A stretch of DNA of 8,702 nt from Gammaproteobacteria bacterium (GTDB taxonomy: Bacteria > Pseudomonadota > Gammaproteobacteria > SZUA-21), in assembly GCA_027021095.1 (NCBI GenBank), contig JALUUZ010000400.1, positions 1 to 8,702 on the forward strand. The letters run 5' to 3'. Numbering within the stretch: the first letter of the stretch is position 1; each line of letters begins with the position of its first letter. The notes under the pieces were generated by a model. The model had not been told where the DNA came from. It searched no databases and was given only the letters and a program-made list of their open reading frames with translations. A program made the position numbers and the translations under genes. This document shows positions 5,157 through 8,702 of the stretch, piece after piece.

Positions 5157-6407
5157 ATGCGTATGTTTTCCAATGACAGGATCAGAATACTCATCGTGCT
5201 GCTTTGTATGTTGAGCTCGCCGCTGCTGCAGGCTGCGCCGGGCAGGACGGGAGCACAAACTAGTCTCGTGCGGTTTTTGCAGTCAGTACTTGAGTCCAAT
5301 CCCAAGGTATTGAAGGCCAAGGCTGCGGTGGACGAGGCAAAAGCGATAGCAAGGGACAGGGGGCTGCCTATCTATAATCCTGCGCTGGAACTCGAGCACG
5401 AACGGACGGATATTGAAACCAATTCCATCGGGGTAACGCAGGCGATCGACTGGCGGGGCAAACGCCGGACCCGCGCGAAGATCGGCAACCTGAAGCTGCA
5501 GGTGGCTAAACTGGAATACCAGTTGGTGCGCTTGCAGACCGGTGTGGCGTTGTTGGTCGCGCTGACCAACTATCAAAAAGCCGCCGCGCTGTACAAGCTG
5601 GCGCAAAAACGCCTGCGTATCATGACCCAGTTAAAGAACCTGGCAGCCAAGCGCTTTCGGGCGGGGGACCTGAGCCCGGTCGAGCGTGATCTGACCACAC
5701 TGGCGTTCGTCGACGCGCAGACCAAAAAGAACCAGGCAAATATCAACCTGGTGCACGCCGAGCAGCAGCTGGTCAATGTGGTCGGCAGTAAACTTACCCA
5801 GTGGCCGGCTGTCAAACACACCCAGATTCCGAAGATCGATGGCTCAGTCTATACGAGCGATGAATCCTTGTATTCGCTGCCGATGATCCGAATCTCACAA
5901 TTGAAAATCCAGGTCGCACAAAATGAAATCAAACTGGAGAAAAAACGCCGCAGCGGTGACCCGACGATCGGTATAAAGACCGGCGAGGAAGGGCGTGAGA
6001 AGTTGACCGGGTTTACCTTTTCGATGCCGCTGAATGTACGTAACACCGGTAAGGCAAAGGTGCAGGCCGCCAATGCGCTCTATATCCAGGCCAAGCGCCA
6101 GGGTCAGCAGGAAATGCGCAACGCCAGGTCATCGATTCGCTCCAGCGAACAGGGTTATGCGCTGACGCTGAAAGCCTGGAAGGTCTGGCGGCGGACCGGC
6201 AAGACATCGTTGGCGCGGCGCTATCATCAGCTGCAACGTTTATGGCAGGCGCGTGAACTGAGCACTACCGACTACCTGATTCAGGTCAAACAGACCCTTG
6301 AAACAGAATCCAGCGGTATTGAGTTGAAAAACCGGCTCATTATCGCTTGGACACATTGGTTGAAAGCAACAGCAGGATTGGAGCGCTGGTTGCAGTCAGC
6401 CCATTGA
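5157..6407 (+). CDS. czcC: TolC-family outer-membrane efflux factor, CzcC-like
   Basis: Outer-membrane channel subunit of the right efflux system, 416 residues. ATG at 5157 is chosen because it gives a normal signal peptide (MRMFSNDRIRILIVLLCMLS..., cut near LLQA, residue 26) and has AAGAAG about 8 bases upstream; a GTG at 5100 in the same frame adds 19 residues ahead of the signal without a ribosome site, and ATG 5163 is a possible alternative. Two repeats typical of the family are visible: QAIDWRGKRR (95-104) and FRAGDLSPVERDL (167-179) in the first, SMPLNVRNTGKA (289-300) and WQARELSTTDYL (363-374) in the second. There is no lipobox. It is clearly divergent from the CusC-like protein of the left operon, so the two operons are not a recent duplication. 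It follows the first gene by 161 bases and precedes the His-repeat gene by 25 bases. Confidence 0.88.
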   Translation: MRMFSNDRIRILIVLLCMLSSPLLQAAPGRTGAQTSLVRFLQSVLESNPKVLKAKAAVDEAKAIARDRGLPIYNPALELEHERTDIETNSIGVTQAIDWRGKRRTRAKIGNLKLQVAKLEYQLVRLQTGVALLVALTNYQKAAALYKLAQKRLRIMTQLKNLAAKRFRAGDLSPVERDLTTLAFVDAQTKKNQANINLVHAEQQLVNVVGSKLTQWPAVKHTQIPKIDGSVYTSDESLYSLPMIRISQLKIQVAQNEIKLEKKRRSGDPTIGIKTGEEGREKLTGFTFSMPLNVRNTGKAKVQAANALYIQAKRQGQQEMRNARSSIRSSEQGYALTLKAWKVWRRTGKTSLARRYHQLQRLWQARELSTTDYLIQVKQTLETESSGIELKNRLIIAWTHWLKATAGLERWLQSAH

Positions 6408-6432
6408 TCAACTTGTTAATTCCGGAGGAACC

Positions 6433-6651
6433 ATGAAAAAAATCACATTAGCTATCCTGTTGGTATTTGCAGTGAGCCTTGGTGCAATGGCCGAAGAAAA
6501 AAAACATGCGCCGCACAAGGGTCATAAAGCAGGTGATAAAGCGCCTACTGCACAAAAGCATGCGCCGCATAAAGGCCATAAGGCAGGGGACTGTAAAACC
6601 GCTGATCAGGGTAAGAACTGCCCGCAGGACAAAAAAGCGGCAAAAAAATAA
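6433..6651 (+). CDS. Small secreted His-repeat protein, putative periplasmic metal binder
   Basis: A 72-residue protein with a textbook signal peptide (MKKITLAILLVFAVSLGAMA, cut near residue 20). The mature 52 residues are highly charged, and a 12-residue block, KHAPHKGHKAGD, is repeated exactly at 24-35 and 42-53. A tail with Cys54 and Cys63 (CKTADQGKNC) and a Lys-rich end follows. GGAGG lies 5 bases before the ATG, the strongest ribosome site in the operon, suggesting high expression. I do not recognise a named family. His spacing H-x-x-H-x-x-H in each repeat suits binding of Zn, Ni, Co or Cu, and the setting between czcC-like and czcB-like genes suggests a metal buffer or shuttle for the pump (inference). 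The two Cys could form a disulfide or bind metal. Confidence 0.85.
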   Translation: MKKITLAILLVFAVSLGAMAEEKKHAPHKGHKAGDKAPTAQKHAPHKGHKAGDCKTADQGKNCPQDKKAAKK

Positions 6652-6728
6652 CCTGACAGAGTCAATCCGTACAGGAACGGCACAGGGAAGTGCTTGATTA
6701 ATTTTAAACACACTATTTTGGAGAAACC

Positions 6729-6866
6729 ATGAAATCACTTGTCGCAAAAATACTGGTACTTTCTTTCGTTGTCTTTCTGGGTGCCTGCAGCAAGACCGAC
6801 ACAGGGCATTCGAAGAATGACGGCCATAATCACAGCCACAGCAAGAATGATGGCCACAAGCACTAA
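6729..6866 (+). CDS. 45-residue His-rich lipoprotein
   Basis: ATG at 6729 with GGAG 5 bases upstream opens a 45-codon gene ending in TAA at 6864-6866. The product has a lipoprotein signal with lipobox LGAC (17-20), so the mature peptide is only about 26 residues, anchored through Cys20. It contains HSKNDGH twice (27-33 and 36-42) and 7 His in all, ending GHKH. The start (M-K-S-L and FLGACS) and the His block closely parallel the first 55 residues of the downstream adaptor (M-N-S-L, FLSACS, GHKHSKKEQGHKHSEN), and the DNA shares the 12-mer GCATTCGAAGAA (6806-6817 and 7136-7147). It may be a duplicated, detached metal-binding leader of the adaptor. Ser at position 21 after the lipid Cys would favour outer-membrane sorting if the +2 rule applies. 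Function as a periplasmic metal sponge or donor is inferred. Confidence 0.8.
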   Translation: MKSLVAKILVLSFVVFLGACSKTDTGHSKNDGHNHSHSKNDGHKH

Positions 6867-6873
6867 CGATAGA

Positions 6874-6898
6874 AAGTCTCTGTTGAATCCAGAGATTT
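6874..6898 (+). other. Hairpin upstream of the main terminator-like element
   Basis: AAGTCTCTG (6874-6882) pairs with CAGAGATTT (6890-6898), nine pairs including one G-T, over a 7-base loop. An alternative pairing, GTTGAA (6882-6887) with TTCAAC (6897-6902), excludes the first. No long T tract follows. It could be an mRNA 3'-end stabiliser or part of a switch with the next hairpin. Confidence 0.35.
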
Positions 6899-6912
6899 CA
6901 ACAGTGGAACTG

Positions 6913-6945
6913 AAAAACCCTGGTTCAGCCGTAATCAGGGTTTTT
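6913..6945 (+). terminator. Intrinsic terminator or attenuator between the lipoprotein gene and czcB
   Basis: AAAAACCCTGGTT (6913-6925) pairs with AATCAGGGTTTTT (6933-6945): 13 pairs with one G-T, 7-base loop, five T at the end. The A and T runs make it functional in either direction. It lies 47 bases after the lipoprotein stop and 62 bases before the adaptor start, inside what otherwise reads as one operon, so partial termination would lower pump expression relative to the small His-rich genes. Confidence 0.7.
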
Positions 6946-7007
6946 CCCGGCAGTGCAGGGAGGTCTTCTGCCTGGTACTGTAAACCGTCTTTACCCAGGG
7001 TGAGAAT

Positions 7008-8336
7008 ATGAACTCGTTGTTGTTACGAACATTATTGATTGTTTTGCCTTTTTTTCTCAGCGCCTGCAGCGGGAGTGACGCCGCTGCGACCGAGCGTGGT
7101 GAAGAAAAAGGCCATACACATGAAAAGGGCCATAAGCATTCGAAGAAAGAGCAGGGTCACAAGCATTCGGAGAATGAAAAGTCGCACAGCGAAAAACACT
7201 CGGGGCACCAGCACAAGGAAGGTAAAAAGCATGCGCATGGTGAAAAGAAGAAAGGAAAGAACGAACATGGTCATGCGCATGGTGAGGAAGGGCACCATGA
7301 TGAGAAGGTCGTCAAGCTGGATGACAAGAAGCGCAAGATGGCGGGTATTATCACTAAATCTGCAAAGGGTGACACCGCGGAAATACGGTTTACGACTACC
7401 GGTGAGGTAAAACTCGACGCCTACGCGTCAGCGAATATTACCCCGCGGATCCAGGCACAGGTGGTCAAACGGCTGGTCAAGCGCGGGGATGCCGTTAACA
7501 AGAATCAGCCATTGGTGATTCTGTCCAGCGTCAAGATGGCGGAAGCGCAGGCTGCCTTGTTGCTGGCGGAACAGGAGTGGCGCAGAGTAAAAATACTCGG
7601 CAAGAGTGTCGTGTCGGCCCGGCGGATCAATGAAGCCAGGGTCAAGTATCAACTGGCCTATGCGAAAGTACTGGCGTTCGGCATGAATAAGAAACAGGTA
7701 GAAGCATTGCTCAGAAAGAAAGACGCCAAGACCGCCAACGGCCGATTCGTGTTGGTGTCGACGATCGATGGCACCGTGATCCACGATGAGTTTATCGAAG
7801 GTGAGGTCGTTGAACCCGGCAAGGTACTCTACAAGATCACCAATGAATCCAAGGTCTGGATCGAAGCGCATGTCAAACCCGAACAGGTCCATCAGCTGAG
7901 CATAGGTAATCCGGCAACGATCAAAAGCAAATCCATGGTGATGGATGCCAAGGTGATTCAACTGCCGCACATGGTGGATGAAAAAACCAGGACTATCCCG
8001 GTTCGCCTGGCGGTCGAGAACACCAAGGATGTGTTGCATGCGGGTGAATTCGTCTCGGTGACTTTTACAGTCAGCAGGCAGGGTGTGCAAACCTCGCACC
8101 TGAGTATGGTACGTATCCCGGCTGGCGCGGTAGTGCGGGACGCTAAGGGTAAATGGCGCGTTTTTGTCGAGAAGGAAGCAAACCAGTTTGAGGCGGTCGA
8201 CGTAAATATAGTAAAAAACGACGGCGACGATGTGTTGGTCAAGGGCCAGATTCACGGCAAGAAAATTGTGATCAAGGGTGCCTTTTTCCTGCAGTCGGAG
8301 CTCGCGAAAAGTGGGTTCGATATACATAATCACTAA
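7008..8336 (+). CDS. czcB: RND periplasmic adaptor lipoprotein, CzcB-like, with His-rich N-terminal extension
   Basis: Membrane-fusion subunit of the right efflux system, 442 residues. A lipoprotein signal ends in lipobox LSAC (17-20). Residues 36-97 hold 17 His in H-x-H and GH pairs (GHTH, GHKH, GHQH, HAHG), a flexible metal-binding extension. The HlyD-type core follows: first lipoyl half about 143-175, alpha hairpin about 174-237, second lipoyl half about 246-280 (IDGTVIHDEFIEGEVVEPG), beta-barrel to about 352, and membrane-proximal domain to 436; the chain ends DIHNH. GGTGAG lies 3 bases before the ATG at 7008, a close-spaced site. The transporter start follows 18 bases after the stop. His-rich adaptor ends are known in Czc/Znu-type systems, supporting divalent metal, though Cu(II) or Ni cannot be excluded. 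Unlike the left adaptor it has a lipid anchor and no Cys-containing metal domain. Confidence 0.92.
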   Translation: MNSLLLRTLLIVLPFFLSACSGSDAAATERGEEKGHTHEKGHKHSKKEQGHKHSENEKSHSEKHSGHQHKEGKKHAHGEKKKGKNEHGHAHGEEGHHDEKVVKLDDKKRKMAGIITKSAKGDTAEIRFTTTGEVKLDAYASANITPRIQAQVVKRLVKRGDAVNKNQPLVILSSVKMAEAQAALLLAEQEWRRVKILGKSVVSARRINEARVKYQLAYAKVLAFGMNKKQVEALLRKKDAKTANGRFVLVSTIDGTVIHDEFIEGEVVEPGKVLYKITNESKVWIEAHVKPEQVHQLSIGNPATIKSKSMVMDAKVIQLPHMVDEKTRTIPVRLAVENTKDVLHAGEFVSVTFTVSRQGVQTSHLSMVRIPAGAVVRDAKGKWRVFVEKEANQFEAVDVNIVKNDGDDVLVKGQIHGKKIVIKGAFFLQSELAKSGFDIHNH

Positions 8337-8354
8337 GAATAACAGGTTGTCCCG

Positions 8355-8702
8355 ATGTTAAATAAAATAATCGACTTTGCGGTCGTCAACCGCTTGATCG
8401 TTCTGCTTGGACTGATCGTGCTGCTGGTGGGAGCGGCGATGACCATTCCCAAGCTGAACCTGGATGCTTTCCCGGATGTCACCAACGTCCAGGTCACGAT
8501 CAATACGGAGGCCAGAGGACTGGCGTCCGAGGAGGTCGAACAGCTGATCACCTATCCTATCGAGGCAGTGATGTACAGTATGCCGAGCGTGGAAGAGGTG
8601 CGGTCTATTTCCAAGACCGGCCTGTCGATCGTGACGGTAGTATTCAAGGAGGGTACGGATATCTATTTTGCCCGGCAGCTGGTTTTTCAGAACCTTGCCA
8701 AG
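8355..8702 (+). CDS. czcA: Heavy-metal RND efflux transporter, CzcA-like, N-terminal 116 codons (runs off the window)
   Basis: Inner-membrane proton-driven pump of the right system; the frame is open to the window end. The first membrane helix spans about residues 11-30. It is followed by LDAFPDVTNVQV (36-47), EVEQLITYPIE, SISKTGLS, VFKEGTDIYFARQLV, all standard for the first periplasmic porter domain of CzcA-family pumps. The DVTNVQV form matches the divalent Zn/Cd/Co/Ni branch rather than the DLSDVQV form of CusA, so the two pumps in this window probably differ in substrate (inference). CAGG ends 8 bases before the ATG at 8355. The catalytic proton-relay residues in the fourth membrane helix lie outside the window and would refine the assignment. 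Confidence 0.93.
   Translation, partial: MLNKIIDFAVVNRLIVLLGLIVLLVGAAMTIPKLNLDAFPDVTNVQVTINTEARGLASEEVEQLITYPIEAVMYSMPSVEEVRSISKTGLSIVTVVFKEGTDIYFARQLVFQNLAK

Noticed and set aside
6502..6591. Repeat units in the His-rich gene as a possible CRISPR or mobile repeat
   Set aside because: Only two copies occur, they are in frame within a signal-peptide protein, and they differ synonymously; this is a protein repeat.
7428..8333. Long open frame (301 codons) on the minus strand opposite czcB
   Set aside because: It is antisense to a clear CzcB-like adaptor, has no recognisable domain or ribosome site, and follows from the codon bias of the real gene.
1..8702. The two operons as products of a recent duplication
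   Set aside because: The channels, adaptors and transporters differ throughout in motifs and architecture (membrane anchor versus lipoprotein, Cys-containing metal domain versus His-rich extension), so they are old paralogues or separately acquired.

Overview
The window holds two divergently transcribed heavy-metal efflux operons of the RND (CusCBA/CzcCBA) type. They meet head to head at an AT-rich control region of about 480 bases (4118-4593). Nothing in the window is a phylogenetic marker. The tripartite pumps, signal peptides, lipoboxes and moderately GC-rich coding DNA point to a Gram-negative proteobacterium, most likely a gammaproteobacterium (inference from protein style only). No transposase, integrase, tRNA or CRISPR array was seen.

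Left operon, minus strand, read from 4117 down to 1: a small Cys/His-rich secreted protein, a TolC-family outer-membrane factor (cusC-like, best start a GTG at 3498), a large periplasmic adaptor (cusB-like), and the first 86 codons of the RND transporter (cusA-like). The last three genes overlap by 14 and 7 bases, so they are probably translationally coupled. The adaptor carries two tandem YtkA/FixH-like beta domains and a YHS-like heavy-metal-binding domain ahead of its HlyD core. The DAIPDLSDAQV motif of the transporter resembles the Cu(I)/Ag(I) branch.

Right operon, plus strand, 4594 to the window end: a small His/Cys-rich secreted protein, a czcC-like outer-membrane factor, a 72-residue His-repeat secreted protein, a 45-residue His-rich lipoprotein, a czcB-like lipoprotein adaptor with 17 histidines in 62 residues near its N terminus, and the first 116 codons of a czcA-like transporter. 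The DAFPDVTNVQV motif and the abundance of His over Cys suggest divalent ions (Zn, Cd, Co, Ni). Hairpins with U tracts follow the first gene and the lipoprotein gene, which could make the small metal-binding proteins more abundant than the pump.

The likely joint role is periplasmic metal detoxification. Small secreted Cys- or His-rich proteins would capture metal, the metal-binding extensions on the adaptors would receive it, and the RND/TolC channels would expel it across the outer membrane. No regulator gene lies in the window; repeats in the shared intergenic region are candidate operators. The least ordinary parts are the duplicated domain in CusB, the set of small His-rich proteins whose lipoprotein looks like a detached copy of the CzcB N terminus, the possible leader ORF overlapping the first plus-strand gene, and the hairpins inside the plus-strand operon.
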